DNA from: Amycolatopsis cihanbeyliensis
GTDB lineage: Bacteria > Actinomycetota > Actinomycetes > Mycobacteriales > Pseudonocardiaceae
DNA length: 64,000 bases
Assembly (NCBI RefSeq): GCF_006715045.1
Contig: NZ_VFML01000002.1
Coordinates: 806,001-870,000, forward strand
Direction: 5' to 3'
The position numbers and the translations under genes were made by a program. The notes beneath the pieces were generated by a model. That model saw nothing but the letters and a program-made list of their open reading frames with translations, did not search any database and was not told the origin of the DNA. Below are positions 39,417 through 48,060 of the stretch, piece by piece (position 1 is the stretch's first letter; each line of letters starts with the position of its first letter).

Positions 39417-41042
39417 ATGTCGAACCGCAGGGCCGGAGTCCGTCTCGTCGGCACCATGGCGATACTGCTGCTGATCGCCGGTGCCTTCACCGCACCCACC
39501 GCGGCGAGTGAGCCGGTGAGCGACCGTGGCCGGGTGCTGGCGCTGTGGCAGTCCGGCGGGCCGGTGATGCGGGACGCGGCGGGTGAGGCACTGGTCGGCT
39601 CCGACGCGGCGGTCCGGGAGTTCCTGGAAACCGGGCAACACGGCGCCCTCAACACCGATCTGCGGATCCGGGTCAACCAGATGATGGCCGCGGGCGGCAG
39701 GGGTGTACGAGAGGCGGCCCAGATCGCGCTGGACGACGGCAGCACCGCGGCGCTGCGGGAGTTCCTGGAGACCGGGCACCGGGAGCCCCGGCTGCATGAC
39801 CTCCGCGTGGCGATCTTCCAGATCCTCGCGACCGCCCCGGAGGGCAGCCGGCTGCGGGAGGTGGCCGGGATGACCCTGGACGCGAACACCGAGGAAGCGT
39901 TCGAACGGTTCCTGGAAACCGGGCAGCACGAGGCACGGGAGACCGACAACCGGATCCGGACGGCGCAGTTGCTGAGCGGTGGCGGCACCCGGGTCAGCAA
40001 GGCGGCGAACGCCGCCCTGGACGAGGGCACCGCGGCGGCGCTGCGGGAGTTCCTGGAGTCCTGGCTGCCGGTCGCTCAGGCCTGGGACGAAGAGGCCCGG
40101 ACGGTCGCGGACCTTGCCGAGCGGGCGAAACAGGCCGCGGCGCGGAACGACACCGCGGCGGCCCGCGCCGCGGCCGCAGAGGCAAGGCGTACCGAGCAGG
40201 CTGCACGGGAGGCCTACGGCGAAGGGCTTTCGGAACGCGAGCGAAAGGGCCGGGCCGAGTCCACCCAGCGGAAAGTCGCTCACGAGGAGGCCGAAGAGGA
40301 CCGCGCGCAGGAAGCCGAAGAGGCGGCGGCCAGGCAGGCCGAGGCCGACCGGCTGCTCGCCGAGGCGGCCGCCCCGGACGCCGACCGGGAGACCGTCGTC
40401 GGCAATGGCCGCCGGGTCGCGCTGCATGTGCTGAGCACCGGTGGTCCGCAGGCACAGACCGCGGCCGAAACCGCCCTGGCAGGTACGGCGGACCAGGTTG
40501 TCGCCTTCGTGCGCACCGACCTCGCGGCCGCGCAGGAACGGGACGACAGGGAGCGGGTGTCCCGGATCGCCGCCGAGACCGATATCCCGGCCGAGCGCGC
40601 AGCGGCCGAGGCGGCGCTGGCCGGCAGCTACGCCGAGGTCAAGGAGTTCCTGCGCACCAGGTGGTACGAGGGCAAGGACCACGACGTCCGGATAGCGATC
40701 CTGCGGATGCTGCCGGACGCAGGCCCCGCGCTGCGGGACGACGCCAACGAGGCACTCGACGGCAGCTACCAGGATCAACTGGAGTTCCTGGAGACCGGCC
40801 AGTACGTCGCCCGCGAGCACGACCTGCGGATCAGGGTGCTGCAGACGATATCCCCGGGCGGGCCGGAGGTGGAGGCGGCGGCGCAGATCGCGCTGGACGG
40901 CCCACCGGCGGCACTGCGGGAGTTCCTCGACATCCACCAGCCGAGAGCCGAGATCCGGGACAACGCCGCGACCGCACACGTCGCCGAGGTCCGTCGCCTG
41001 GTCGCCGAAGCGGAGGAAGCCGCGCAACGATCCGGCCAGTGA
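39417..41042 (+). CDS. secreted ALF-repeat protein
   Basis: A 541-residue exported protein with a Sec signal (about 1-31, ending TAAS). It then carries about eight ALF repeats, actinobacterial helical units of the form ALxGSxxxVREFLETGQ..., at roughly 45-220 and 340-520. In between is an Ala/Glu/Arg-rich coiled-coil segment (about 225-330: QAAARNDTAAARAAAAEARR and on). Such proteins are common in Pseudonocardiaceae and Streptomyces and vary between strains; their role is unknown. An AGGGGAAC site precedes the ATG. Only one base separates it from the next gene. Confidence 0.82.
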   Translation: MSNRRAGVRLVGTMAILLLIAGAFTAPTAASEPVSDRGRVLALWQSGGPVMRDAAGEALVGSDAAVREFLETGQHGALNTDLRIRVNQMMAAGGRGVREAAQIALDDGSTAALREFLETGHREPRLHDLRVAIFQILATAPEGSRLREVAGMTLDANTEEAFERFLETGQHEARETDNRIRTAQLLSGGGTRVSKAANAALDEGTAAALREFLESWLPVAQAWDEEARTVADLAERAKQAAARNDTAAARAAAAEARRTEQAAREAYGEGLSERERKGRAESTQRKVAHEEAEEDRAQEAEEAAARQAEADRLLAEAAAPDADRETVVGNGRRVALHVLSTGGPQAQTAAETALAGTADQVVAFVRTDLAAAQERDDRERVSRIAAETDIPAERAAAEAALAGSYAEVKEFLRTRWYEGKDHDVRIAILRMLPDAGPALRDDANEALDGSYQDQLEFLETGQYVAREHDLRIRVLQTISPGGPEVEAAAQIALDGPPAALREFLDIHQPRAEIRDNAATAHVAEVRRLVAEAEEAAQRSGQ

Positions 41043-41043
41043 C

Positions 41044-41526
41044 ATGGACGTTCATTACGAGACAGTGCAGGTCACAACTTTTCTGGCCTATCCCGATGGC
41101 CACACTTTCGACCTGGTCGGAATCAACAAATGCGAAACATTTCCGGACACCAGGAAGACCAGAGATCTTCTGGGTTCGATAGAATTCGTCATAAACGGAA
41201 AGTCAATACTCGACAAGGAAAATATCGAAGAAATCGAATATCTCTGGGGTTTTATCTCCAGAATGACAGTCGAACTTTGTGACACTCGCAGCTCGTCAAC
41301 ATTACTCCCGGATCATCCCGCTGAACTTTGGTTCAACCTAAAAAAGGACGGACAAGTTCGCGTCGGATCGAATAACGGAGAGCGAACAGTCGAGACATCC
41401 GCCAACAAGGAACAGCTGACCAAGACTCTCCGGCTGGCGGGAATCGAGTTCTACCAGAAGCTTGACACCTTGAGCGACCGATTCTACTCGATGGAACTTC
41501 GACAATTGGAAGCTCCTGGATACTGA
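41044..41526 (+). CDS. unknown protein, low GC, immunity-like context
   Basis: A 160-residue soluble protein I do not recognise. It is acidic with mixed alpha/beta composition (FLAYPDGHTFDLVGINKCE, SIEFVINGKSI, AELWFNLKKDGQVRVGSNN) and no signal or membrane segment. GC is plainly lower than in the surrounding genes, with AT-ending codons, so it is probably acquired DNA. It starts one base after the ALF-repeat gene and is followed 4 bases later by another unknown gene. A partner or immunity role for the ALF protein is a guess from position. Confidence 0.65.
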   Translation: MDVHYETVQVTTFLAYPDGHTFDLVGINKCETFPDTRKTRDLLGSIEFVINGKSILDKENIEEIEYLWGFISRMTVELCDTRSSSTLLPDHPAELWFNLKKDGQVRVGSNNGERTVETSANKEQLTKTLRLAGIEFYQKLDTLSDRFYSMELRQLEAPGY

Positions 41527-41530
41527 TCCC

Positions 41531-41938
41531 ATGAGAGACACACGTAGCTTCGTGCAGTACTTCCGGAGGACCTTCGCCGAAACCAGCCGTAGGATGCTCA
41601 CGCCGAACGAGATTATAGCTGCCTGGGAACAGTTCGTCGAGTCCTGCGAGGAAGGTTACGGCGACATCCTCGAAGAGTATGAGAACGATCGGGCGATCCG
41701 AAACCAAATCGAGCACCTGCTCAACGACCGAGAACTGAACGCGCACGAGGAGGCGGGATGGTTCCGGTCAGCAATAACGGCGATCGACGACCGGTTCAAG
41801 TCACTGCTGCAGGACACGCTACTTCCGTGCCGGGAAGGCAGGCCGTGGTGGGAAGCCCGCGCGCCGCGCTATGCGGGCAGTGAGCTGGCTGCGGACTTTC
41901 GCTCGCAGTACGGCATAGAAGTCCGAGCAGTCGACTGA
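41531..41938 (+). CDS. unknown protein, acidic helical
   Basis: A 135-residue protein, not recognised. The sequence is mostly helical and acidic (FVESCEEGYGDILEEYEND, IRNQIEHLLNDRELNAHEE) with a Trp-rich C-terminal part (GRPWWEARAPRYAG). It follows the previous unknown gene by 4 bases and probably shares its transcript. Its last 120 bases run antisense to the ALF pseudogene. Small size and company suggest an immunity-type or adaptor protein, without direct evidence. Confidence 0.6.
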   Translation: MRDTRSFVQYFRRTFAETSRRMLTPNEIIAAWEQFVESCEEGYGDILEEYENDRAIRNQIEHLLNDRELNAHEEAGWFRSAITAIDDRFKSLLQDTLLPCREGRPWWEARAPRYAGSELAADFRSQYGIEVRAVD

Positions 41939-42963
41939 GGGGCCGAGCAGCACCAGATCCATCTCCTGAGTTCCGGCCGTGCCGATGCCCGGCACAACGA
42001 CCGGCGTGGCACGCTTGCTTCTCGACCGCCGCAGTCCGGGCAGCAAGCCCGGCTTGGCTCGAGCCTCGGCTGCCGACGCCGCGGCTTGCGTCGCGGAGTA
42101 CCCTGCCTGCACGGCCGAACGTTGCGCAGCATAGGCAGCGCCCCACGCCCTGGTCGCAGCGTCTCGCGCGCCATGGGCCGATACGGCGGCCGCGCTGGCG
42201 GCATCCGCCGCCTGCTCGGCGTAGGTCTTGGCCTGGTTCGCATGCTGGCGGGCCTGAGCGGCCGATTCCCTGGCTTGGGTGGCCCAACTGTTGGCTTCGT
42301 CGGCGGCCCCGCGGGCCAGAGCTGCAGACTCGGTGGCGGGTGCGGCGTACTCACGGGCTATCGCCGCAGAACGGGCGGCATCGGCGAGGTAGCCGTCGAT
42401 CTGCGTGTTGTGCAGGGCGGCTTTCGCATCCCGGGTGGCCGCCCTGTACTGGCCGACAGCCAAGAACTGCTTCAGGTACGACCATGGGCCGGACAGCGCG
42501 GCATTGGCCGCGGCCTTCATCTCCGGTCCGCCGGTCTCCACCAGTCGCTGCACGGCGATCCGATCGTCATCCTCCGCGGCCTGGTACTGGCCGACATCCA
42601 GGAATCGTCGGACGTCCTCGATACTCCCGTCCAGGGCCTCGTTCGCGGCGGCCCGGGTGGCCGGTCCGCCGGTGTTAAGGATGCACTGGACAGCGATCCA
42701 GTCATTGTCATCTTTGCCGGGGTAGTGACGGGTCCGCAGAAACTCCTTGACATTCTCGTGACTGTCGACCAGCGCGGTCTGCGCAGCCTCGCGCGGTGCC
42801 GAGACGGTGGCGGCTCCAGCGATGGTCCGGACGCTGAGCCGGTCGTCCTGCTCCACAGCGGCGGCCAGCTCGCTTCGCACGAATGGTCGCCGGAGTGTCC
42901 GGGTCGCGGACTTTCGGCCAGCAACCGCTCTGCTTCGGCGTCAAGTTGGGTGGCTTGGTCGGC
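41819..42963 (-). pseudogene. broken ALF-repeat gene
   Basis: From a GTG at 42880 a 353-codon frame encodes three ALF repeats (ALVDSHENVKEFLRTRHY, ALDGSIEDVRRFLDVGQY, ALSGPWSYLKQFLAVGQY), an Ala-rich coiled coil and a C-terminal region with VVVPGIGT. Upstream, in a different frame, DAEAERLLAE matches the segment before the second repeat block of the intact gene at 39417. It is preceded at 42964 by an in-frame TAG. About 45 codons and the reading frame are lost between the two parts. So the 5' half is gone and the rest is frameshifted. Confidence 0.7.
41979..42012. repeat. 34-base imperfect direct repeat, right copy
   Basis: The partner of 39262-39295 (29 of 34 bases identical). Here it codes for the TPVVVPGIGT stretch of the ALF pseudogene on the minus strand. 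Confidence 0.5.
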
Positions 42964-43000
42964 CTACGTTGACAGACAGTCCGTCCCGGCCGCAGAAACC

Positions 43001-43153
43001 GAAAATGGAAGGCGTCGGTTAATTGACAAAAACGAGACAGAAGAGATCGGACTTTTAGAACAGGTGCATCTTTCAGAGTATTTTCAGGAGTTACTCAACG
43101 AAGGCCGGTTCGACAACGACCCCGTATCGGAAACTCGATCCGAGGAACACTGA
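43001..43153 (+). pseudogene. 3' fragment of an unknown low-GC gene
   Basis: A 51-codon open stretch ending at a TGA (43151-43153) has the same low-GC, acidic character as the unknown genes at 41044 and 41531 (LIDKNETEEIGLLEQVHLSEY, FQELLNEGRFDND). It has no start codon, and its upstream frame is antisense to the ALF pseudogene. I read it as the tail of a former small gene cut off by rearrangement. The next 170 bases to 43323 hold no gene, only a small GCTCC/GGAGC hairpin near 43220. Confidence 0.45.
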
Positions 43154-43323
43154 AAGTTCACTGACAGACGTTATTGTCGAGTACCACATGCCCGAATACA
43201 CTCGGGCCAATCGCGCGCTCCAGCGGAGCGTTGACAGGTTGACCTGAGTGTTCGCCGCCAAGGCGCGGGCATGCCCCTACGAACCTCCTGACCGCCCGCC
43301 TGGGATCGGTCGTTGACCGCTGG

Positions 43324-43962
43324 TCACTTTCGGCGACGCAGGCCACGGGCGATCATGAACAAGGCCAACAGCGCTAAGGCACCGGCGGCGACCGGGATGA
43401 GGCGTTTGGCCACCGACTTGCCCGCGTAGCCGAACAGGTCGATCACCTCGGCGTCCGTGTGCTTCTCGGCGGCGGGACGGGGAGTTTCCTCCGGGGCCGC
43501 CGTCGCGGGCTCGGGCTCCGCCGCGCCCAGTTTCTCGCCAAGACAGGTCGCGAAGTCGTCCAGGATCTTGCCGCCCACCTCGGCGATCATCCCGCGGCCG
43601 AACTGGGCCGGTTTGCCGGTGACGCTGAGGTCGGTCACCACCGAGCCCTTGGTGGAGCCGCCGTCCCCGGTGAGCGTCACGGTCACCGTGGCCTTCGCCG
43701 TCCCGGCCCCGCGCGCGTCCTTGCCCGAGGCCGTGATCACCACCTTGCGCGCCTGCTCGTCCTTCTCCACGAACTCGCCGGATCCCTTGTACAGCAAGGA
43801 GACCGGTCCGAGCTTGACCTTCACGGTGCCACGGAAGGTATCCCCATCGGCCTCGGCGAGGGTGGCGCCGGGCATGCACGGCGCCACCCGCTGCGGGTCC
43901 AGTACCGCCTGCCACACCTCGTCGATACCCGCGGGCACGGTGAACTCATGCTCCAACTGCAC
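43324..43962 (-). CDS. coxG: CoxG-type SRPBCC protein with C-terminal membrane anchor
   Basis: A 212-residue protein. Residues 1-150 are the carbon monoxide dehydrogenase subunit G (SRPBCC) domain (QLEHEFTVPAGIDEVWQAVLDPQRVAPCMPGA split over its first strands). A Pro/Glu linker follows, then a single transmembrane helix near the end (AAGALALLALFMIARG). CoxG anchors the enzyme to the membrane in Oligotropha-type systems. The GTG at 43962 is chosen since GAGGAGG lies before it and it matches the family start. It is the last gene of the coxSLM run, after a palindromic spacer. Confidence 0.87.
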   Translation of the reverse strand: MQLEHEFTVPAGIDEVWQAVLDPQRVAPCMPGATLAEADGDTFRGTVKVKLGPVSLLYKGSGEFVEKDEQARKVVITASGKDARGAGTAKATVTVTLTGDGGSTKGSVVTDLSVTGKPAQFGRGMIAEVGGKILDDFATCLGEKLGAAEPEPATAAPEETPRPAAEKHTDAEVIDLFGYAGKSVAKRLIPVAAGALALLALFMIARGLRRRK

Positions 43963-43997
43963 GGACCGGCCTCCTCTCGTACTCCAGCGGAAAAGCC

Positions 43998-44044
43998 GTG
44001 AACGTGGCTTTCGGGACATCCAGCGTCCGGAAAGCCACGTTCAC
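43998..44044. repeat. intergenic palindrome between coxM and coxG
   Basis: GTGAACGTGGCTTTC (43998-44012) pairs perfectly with GAAAGCCACGTTCAC (44030-44044), and GGAC/GTCC extends the stem inside the loop. A further half-site GCCACGTTCA lies at 44064-44073. Long GTGAANGTGGCTTTC-type palindromes recur between genes in Amycolatopsis-like genomes, so it may be a family repeat as well as an attenuator that lowers coxG expression. Confidence 0.6.
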
Positions 44045-44080
44045 GACATCTGACGTCTCTATCGCCACGTTCAGGGCACT

Positions 44081-44935
44081 TCAGGCGGTGACGGCGGAGG
44101 TGACGGCGCGGCCGGTGAGAACCCTGGCCAGCTGCCGCCGGTAGTCCACGTCCGCGTTGGCGTCGCTGGTGGGGTTGGTTCCCTCCGCGGCGTGCTCGGC
44201 GGCGGCACGGATGGACTCGGCGGTGGCGGGCCGGCCCACCAGCGCCTCCTCCACTCCACGGGCCCGGACCGGGACCGAGGCCATGTTGGTCAACGCGACC
44301 CGTGACTCGGCGATCATCTCGCCCTCGGTCCGGATCGCGGCCGCCACGGCCACCATGGACCAGGCCTGCGCCACCCGGTTGAACTTCTCGTAGTGCGCAT
44401 GCCAGCCGGGATACTTCGGCACCCGCACCTCGACCAGGATCTCCCCCGGACCGAGCGCCGTGGTGAAGAAGTCCTGGAAGAAGTCGGCGGCCGGGATGGT
44501 GCGGCGGCCGTCCATCCCGCAGACCACCATCTCGGCGTCCAGCGCCAGCGCCGGGGCCGGCAGGTCACCGGCCGGGTCGGCATGCGCGAGTGAACCGCCG
44601 AAGGTGCCGCGGTGACGCACCTGCGGGTCGGCGACGGTGTCGGTCGCCCTTGCCAGCAGCGCGGCGTGCTCGGCGACCAGCGGATCACGCTGCACCTCGT
44701 AGTGCGTGGTCATGGCACCGATCACCAGCGCGTTCCTTTCCTCGCGGACACCGCGCAGCTCGGGGATCCTAGCGAGGTCGATCAGCTTGCCGGGATCGGC
44801 CAGCCGCATGCGCAGGACCGGCAGCAGGCTCTGCCCACCGGCGAGCACCTTGGCGTCCTCGCCCGCCTCGGCGAGCGCGCGCACGGCGTCGTCCACTGTG
44901 GACGGCGCTACGTAGTCGAAGGCCGCGGGGATCAT
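44081..44935 (-). CDS. coxM: molybdenum hydroxylase FAD subunit (CoxM type)
   Basis: A 284-residue FAD-binding subunit. It has AGGQSLLPVLRMRLADP near 33 and the second FAD motif HRGTFGGSLAHADPAGDLP near 105. It passes electrons from the 2Fe-2S clusters to an external acceptor. The ATG at 44935 overlaps the large-subunit stop (ATGA). Gene order S-L-M differs from the M-S-L order of classic CO dehydrogenase operons. Confidence 0.9.
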   Translation of the reverse strand: MIPAAFDYVAPSTVDDAVRALAEAGEDAKVLAGGQSLLPVLRMRLADPGKLIDLARIPELRGVREERNALVIGAMTTHYEVQRDPLVAEHAALLARATDTVADPQVRHRGTFGGSLAHADPAGDLPAPALALDAEMVVCGMDGRRTIPAADFFQDFFTTALGPGEILVEVRVPKYPGWHAHYEKFNRVAQAWSMVAVAAAIRTEGEMIAESRVALTNMASVPVRARGVEEALVGRPATAESIRAAAEHAAEGTNPTSDANADVDYRRQLARVLTGRAVTSAVTA

Positions 44936-47310
44936 CGGGCACCTCCCTGAGCGCTGCGGATGGCCGACCACACCCGCATCGGTGAGCAGGGCATCTCCAC
45001 ATCGGAGACGCCGAGAGGGCGTAGCGCGTCCACGACCGCGTTCACCACGGCCGGGGTGGAGGCGATCGTGCCCGCCTCGCCGACTCCCTTGACGCCCAGC
45101 GGGTTGGTGGTGGACGGGGTCTCGGTGCGGTCGGTGGTGAACGAGGGCAGGTCCGCGGCGGAGGGCACCAGGTAGTCGGCGAAGGTGCCGGTGGTCAGCG
45201 TGCCACTCTCGTCGTAGGTCGCCTCCTCGAACAGCGCCTGCGCGATGCCCTGGGCAAGGCCGCCATGCACCTGGCCCTCCACGATCAGCGGGTTGACCAC
45301 CGCGCCGACGTCGTCGACACAGACGTAGGAACGCAGCCGCACCTGCCCGGTCTCGGTGTCCACCTCGGCCGCGCACAGGTGCGTGCCGTGCGGGAAGGAG
45401 AAGTTCTCCGGATCGAAGGTGAACTCGGAGTCCAGCGAGGGTTCCACGCCGTCGGGCAGGTCGTGCGCGGTGAACACCGCGGTGGCCACGTCGGTGAGCG
45501 CCGTGGCGGACTCGGTGCCGCGCACGGTGAACCTGCCCCCGGCGAACTCGAGGTCGTCCGGCGAGCACTCCATCATGTGCGCGGCGATCACCCGTGCCTT
45601 CTCGATCACTTTCTCCGCAGCCTTGACCACGGCCACCCCGCCCACGGCCAGCGACCGCGAGCCGTAGGTGTCCAGACCCTTGTGCGAGGACTGGGTGTCC
45701 CCATGCAGGATCTCGATGTCGTCGAAGGGAACGCCGAGCTGGTCGGCCACGATCTGGCTCCACGCGGTCTCGTGCCCCTGCCCGTGTGCCGAGGCCCCGG
45801 TCACCACCTCGACCTTGCCGAACGGCAGCATCCGGATGGCCGCGTGCTCCCAGCCACCCGCGCCGTAGGACAGCGAGCCGAGCACCCGCGACGGCGCCAG
45901 CCCGCACATCTCGGTGTAGGTCGAGATCCCGATGCCGAGCTGGACCGGGTCGCCGGAGGCGCGTCGCTCCTCCTGCTCCCGGCGCAGGCCCTCGTAGTCG
46001 AACAGCTCCCTGGCGCGCGCGGTGGCCGCCTCGTAGTTGCCCGAGTCGTAGGTCAGTGTGGCGACCGTGGTGTAAGGGAACTCCTCGTGCTTGATCCAGT
46101 TCTTCTCCCGAATCTCCATCGGATCCATGTTCAGTTCCACGGCCAGCTCGTCCATCATCCGCTCGATCGCGAAGGTCGCCTCGGGGCGGCCCGCGCCGCG
46201 ATAGGCGTCGGTGAGCGTGGTGTTGGTGAACACGTTGGTGCAGGCGAACCGGTAGGCCGGGATCTTGTAGATGGCGTTGAACATGAACGCACCGAGGATC
46301 GGCACCCCGGGGCCGACCAGGCCGAGGTAGGCGCCCATATCGGCGAGCAGCTCCACCTTGAGCCCGGTGATCCGCCCGTCGCGGGTGGCCGAGACGGTGA
46401 GGTCCTGGATCTGGTCCCGGCCGTGGTGCGCGGTGACCATGGTCTCCGAGCGCGACTCGGTCCACTTCACCGGCCTGCCGAGCTTCCGCGCCACGATCAG
46501 GGCCGTCATCTCCTCCGGCAGCACCGCGATCTTGCCGCCGAAGCCGCCGCCGACGTCCGGCGCGATCACCCGCAGCTTGTGCTCGGGGACGCCCAGCGTG
46601 GCCGCGGACATGGTCTTCAGGATGTGCGGGATCTGGGTGGCCGACCACATGGTGAGCTGCGGCCCGGTCGGGTCCACCACGCAGGAACGTGGCTCCATGA
46701 AGGACGGAACCAGCCGCTGCTGCCGGAACCGCCGGTGCAGGGTGACCTCGGCATCGGCAATGGCCCGCTCGACGTCGCCGCCGGAGCCCGCCTCGGCCGA
46801 GTCGAACACCCACAGCGCGTTGCGGTTGGTGCCCAGCTCCTCGTGCACCAGCGGGGCGCCCTCGGCGAGTGCGTTCTCCATGCCGAGCACGACCGGCAGC
46901 TCGTCGTAGTCGACCTCGATGGCCTCCAGCGCGTCCTGCGCCTCGTAGGCGCTGCGCGCGACCACCACGGCTACGCCCTCACCGGCGAAGTTCACCGTGT
47001 CGGCCGCGAGCACGGGGCGCCGCGGGTGCTTCATGTCCTCGGTGATCGGCCACGCACAGGGCATCCCGATCTGGCTGTCCGGGTCGAGGTCGGCCGCGGT
47101 GTAGACGGCGATGACCCCGGGCCGCTCCCTGGCCGCGGAGACGTCCAGGGAGGTGATCCTGGCGTGCGCCAGCGGGCTGCGCAGCACCGCCAGATGCAAC
47201 ATGCCGGGCAGCGCGATGTTGTCGGTCCAGCGGGTCCGCCCGGTGATCAGCCTGGCGTCCTCCTTGCGCAGCCGCGCCCGGCCTACCTCCGGCTCGATGG
47301 TGGAGGTCAT
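44932..47310 (-). CDS. coxL: molybdenum hydroxylase large subunit, form II CODH-like
   Basis: A 792-residue molybdopterin-binding subunit of the xanthine oxidase family. The active-site loop reads [11 protein letters not shown], the form II signature, and lacks the VAYRCSFR loop of true CO dehydrogenase. GGGFGGK near 255 contacts the cofactor and [12 protein letters not shown] near 735 supplies the catalytic Glu. It most likely hydroxylates an aromatic or heterocyclic compound. The ATG at 47310 shares a base with the coxS stop; a GTG at 47313 is an alternative. Confidence 0.9.
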   Translation of the reverse strand: MTSTIEPEVGRARLRKEDARLITGRTRWTDNIALPGMLHLAVLRSPLAHARITSLDVSAARERPGVIAVYTAADLDPDSQIGMPCAWPITEDMKHPRRPVLAADTVNFAGEGVAVVVARSAYEAQDALEAIEVDYDELPVVLGMENALAEGAPLVHEELGTNRNALWVFDSAEAGSGGDVERAIADAEVTLHRRFRQQRLVPSFMEPRSCVVDPTGPQLTMWSATQIPHILKTMSAATLGVPEHKLRVIAPDVGGGFGGKIAVLPEEMTALIVARKLGRPVKWTESRSETMVTAHHGRDQIQDLTVSATRDGRITGLKVELLADMGAYLGLVGPGVPILGAFMFNAIYKIPAYRFACTNVFTNTTLTDAYRGAGRPEATFAIERMMDELAVELNMDPMEIREKNWIKHEEFPYTTVATLTYDSGNYEAATARARELFDYEGLRREQEERRASGDPVQLGIGISTYTEMCGLAPSRVLGSLSYGAGGWEHAAIRMLPFGKVEVVTGASAHGQGHETAWSQIVADQLGVPFDDIEILHGDTQSSHKGLDTYGSRSLAVGGVAVVKAAEKVIEKARVIAAHMMECSPDDLEFAGGRFTVRGTESATALTDVATAVFTAHDLPDGVEPSLDSEFTFDPENFSFPHGTHLCAAEVDTETGQVRLRSYVCVDDVGAVVNPLIVEGQVHGGLAQGIAQALFEEATYDESGTLTTGTFADYLVPSAADLPSFTTDRTETPSTTNPLGVKGVGEAGTIASTPAVVNAVVDALRPLGVSDVEMPCSPMRVWSAIRSAQGGAR

Positions 47311-47861
47311 CACTCACCACCCCCACCCACGCTGGTGGCCGTCCTGCCGGCCGGGTTCGCGGTCTCGTCCGCGACCCGCTCGACGTCCGGACCGGCGCCC
47401 GGCCGCATGTGGTGCGCGGCATCCTGCACGGCGCGCACGATGTTCTGGTAGCCGGTGCAGCGGCAGAGATTGCCTTCCAACCCCTCGCGCACCGCCCGCT
47501 CGTCCGGGTCCGGGTTGTCCGCGAGCAGGTCGATCGACTGCATGATCATGCCCGGGGTGCAGAACCCGCACTGCAGGGCGTGGTTGTCGTGGAACGCCTG
47601 CTGCACCGGATGTAGTTCGCCGTCCTGTGCCACACCCTCGATCGTGCGGACCTCGCAGCCGTCGGCCTGCACCGCGAGCACCGAGCAGGACTTCACGCTG
47701 TGCCCGTCCAGGTGAAGGGTGCAGGCGCCGCAGTTGCCGGTGTCGCAACCGACCACGGTGCCCACCTTGCCGAGCCGTTCCCGCAGGTAGTGCACCAGCA
47801 GCAGGCGTGGCTCGACCTCATCTGTGTAGCTCGTCCCGTCGACGGTGACGCTGATGCGCAT
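47310..47861 (-). CDS. coxS: molybdenum hydroxylase 2Fe-2S subunit (CoxS type)
   Basis: A 183-residue electron-transfer subunit with the plant-type ferredoxin cluster ([15 protein letters not shown] plus a later Cys in KSCSV) and the C-terminal cluster (QCGFCTPGM and LCRCTGY). A Gly-rich tail of about 25 residues after the second domain is unusual. It is the first gene of coxSLM. The 199-base gap upstream holds 21-base tandem repeats and presumably the promoter. Confidence 0.92.
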   Translation of the reverse strand: MRISVTVDGTSYTDEVEPRLLLVHYLRERLGKVGTVVGCDTGNCGACTLHLDGHSVKSCSVLAVQADGCEVRTIEGVAQDGELHPVQQAFHDNHALQCGFCTPGMIMQSIDLLADNPDPDERAVREGLEGNLCRCTGYQNIVRAVQDAAHHMRPGAGPDVERVADETANPAGRTATSVGGGGE

Positions 47862-47976
47862 GAAGGCCTCCGGTGGTGGAACTGGCAGTGATCGGGCTCA
47901 CAACGAGCGTGCTACTTCTGTCGCGCTCGGACAACCCCCGGCCCGGTGAACGACCGCTTGTCCAGTGGGTTGGGTA

Positions 47977-48060
47977 CGTGAACGGCAAACTCAGGCGCGT
48001 GGGAAGCAAACTCGCGCGCGTGGAGGGCAAACTCGCGCGCGTGGGCGGCCAACACGCGGG
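47977..48060. repeat. four 21-base tandem repeats abutting the xdhC stop
   Basis: Four consecutive 21-base units start at 47977, 47998, 48019 and 48040, each opening CGTG and containing a GCAAACTCGCGCG core; units 2 and 3 are the most alike and units 1 and 4 have drifted. The array ends exactly at the base before the xdhC stop codon complement (48061). If read on the plus strand it would give heptads such as VEGKLAR, but no gene with a start and ribosome site is apparent. Confidence 0.75.

Noticed and set aside
42086..43153. 355-codon plus-strand frame over the ALF pseudogene as one gene
   Set aside because: Most of it is antisense to ALF repeats; only the last 51 codons have independent low-GC coding character, and these are listed as a fragment.
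44932..47310. True aerobic carbon monoxide dehydrogenase
   Set aside because: The active-site loop is AYRGAGR, the form II type, and the Cys-bearing loop of CO-oxidising enzymes is absent.
45265..47451. 728-codon plus-strand frame opposite coxL and coxS
   Set aside because: Antisense of molybdenum hydroxylase genes with all expected motifs; high-GC frame artefact.
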